Below are positions 5,220-5,872 of a stretch of 5,872 bases of DNA, piece after piece. The stretch lies in contig QQUD01000910.1 of NCBI GenBank assembly GCA_008501785.1, forward strand, positions 1 to 5,872, in the 5' to 3' direction. The notes beneath the pieces are model-generated. The model was not told where the DNA came from. It made no database searches and worked only from the letters and a program-made list of their open reading frames with translations. The position numbers and the translations under genes are program-made. The DNA is from Chloroflexota bacterium. GTDB taxonomy: Bacteria > Chloroflexota > Anaerolineae > Promineifilales > Promineifilaceae. Position 1 is the first letter of the stretch; the number at the start of each line of letters is the position of its first letter.

Positions 5220-5872
5220 CTATTTTCCAAATTTACGCCAACAATAATGCCTGATAAGGCAGCCAGCATCAAACCAAGTTTGTAAGGCAGACCAAATGAT
5301 AAGACAGCAACAATGCCAGCCGTAAGCGCAGCGGCTGTGTATGGTCGCGTTTTTAGTGCGGGAATCACAATTGCAATAAACGTGAGTGCTAATGTGAAAT
5401 CAAGGCCCCAGCTTGCCGGAATCTGAGCACCAAGCAAGATGCCGATGGCCGTACTTGTTTGCCATACGCTCCATAAAGTAATGCCCGCACCGAAAAAGAA
5501 CCAATGTTTGTAGGTTAACGGCCGTTCCCTGTCCGCATAATGATTCGCCGTCGTCGCAAACGCCTCATCCGTGAGCAAATACGCCAGCAGCCAGCGCCAA
5601 CGCTGCGACAAATGCTGCATGTCTGGTCCCAGCGTCGTGCTGTACAACACGTGGCGGACATTGACAGTCAGCGTCGTCAGCCATACCACCGGCATCGGCG
5701 TCGCCACCCCAATTAATTGCGCCCCAATAAACTGCGCCGACCCCGCAAACACAATCGACGACATCGCCAACGTTTGCAGCGACGTCATCCCCGCCGCCAT
5801 TCCCAATACGCCATAAATCAACCCAAATGGAATTACCCCCAACGCTATCGGCAGCTCCGACCGAATTCCTAG
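5213..5872 (-). CDS. azlC: AzlC-like branched-chain amino acid exporter, large subunit (N-terminus beyond window)
   Basis: The frame is open to the right edge; 219 residues are visible and begin LGIRSELPIALGVIPFGL, which is the normal internal N-terminal segment of AzlC. The true start is therefore probably a few codons beyond 5872, and the in-frame TTG at 5842 is not the start. Family signatures seen are FGLIYGVLGMAAG, the re-entrant-like segment VFAGSAQF, NVRHVLYS and LTDEAFA, followed by several hydrophobic helices. AzlC is the integral membrane core of the AzlCD exporter, which removes branched-chain amino acids or toxic analogues from the cell. azlD follows 63 bp downstream in the same direction, and the MOSC gene overlaps azlD, so the three are likely co-transcribed from a promoter outside this window. 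Confidence 0.92.
   Translation of the reverse strand, partial: LGIRSELPIALGVIPFGLIYGVLGMAAGMTSLQTLAMSSIVFAGSAQFIGAQLIGVATPMPVVWLTTLTVNVRHVLYSTTLGPDMQHLSQRWRWLLAYLLTDEAFATTANHYADRERPLTYKHWFFFGAGITLWSVWQTSTAIGILLGAQIPASWGLDFTLALTFIAIVIPALKTRPYTAAALTAGIVAVLSFGLPYKLGLMLAALSGIIVGVNLENRK

Larger units (their letters stand above)
324..5526. repeat. Recurrent palindrome ACGGCCGT (core CGGCCG), 12 dispersed copies
   Basis: CGGCCG cores start at 328, 526, 931, 2385, 2459, 2513, 2658, 3195, 3730, 4356, 4490 and 5519. Ten are ACGGCCGT (all except 3195 and 4490), and seven extend to AACGGCCGTT. The copy at 2381-2394 is a perfect 14-bp palindrome, GAAACGGCCGTTTC. All lie in coding sequence: propeller 3, helicase 4, PhzF 2, MOSC 2, azlC 1. 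The span given is that of the outermost copies; the DNA between them is not repeat. Confidence 0.9.

Overview
The window reads as chromosomal DNA of a free-living bacterium of moderate GC content. Every gene I can support lies on the minus strand, so transcription runs from right to left. The gene repertoire, the composite intergenic repeats and a very frequent coding palindrome (ACGGCCGT) bring Chloroflexota of the Anaerolineae/Ardenticatenia kind to mind. That placement is an impression from sequence style only and is not shown by any marker gene.

In transcription order: (1) the 3' part of azlC (right edge to 5213) and azlD (5149-4754), the two subunits of a branched-chain amino acid exporter. 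(2) A MOSC-domain protein of the mARC/YcbX type (4761-4018), whose start codon overlaps the end of azlD, so these three probably form one operon. (3) A repeat-packed spacer holding a perfect 50-bp palindrome. (4) A PhzF-family protein (3780-2887). (5) A short spacer made of a degenerate repeat. (6) An XPB/Rad25-like superfamily 2 helicase (2736-1318), followed by a cysteine-containing open stretch in a different frame. (7) A PQQ-type beta-propeller protein with a GTG start (1115 to the left edge, incomplete at its C-terminus).

The most striking signals are at DNA level. The 6-mer CGGCCG occurs 12 times, 10 of them as the 8-mer ACGGCCGT, where about 0.1 would be expected by chance. The copies are read in all three codon phases (NGR/DGR, TAV/TAD and RPL), so selection or bias acts on the DNA and not on a peptide. 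This resembles the HIP1 palindrome of cyanobacteria. Separately, most gene boundaries carry a small tandem or inverted repeat lying close to a Shine-Dalgarno sequence or stop codon. Two such repeats have entered coding sequence: one supplies about 22 residues at the C-terminus of AzlD, and a 7-bp-period repeat sits inside the helicase just after motif III.

I see no tRNA, rRNA, CRISPR array, transposase or phage gene. No single new multi-gene system is evident; the palindrome and the repeat-decorated gene boundaries are the parts that go beyond routine annotation.
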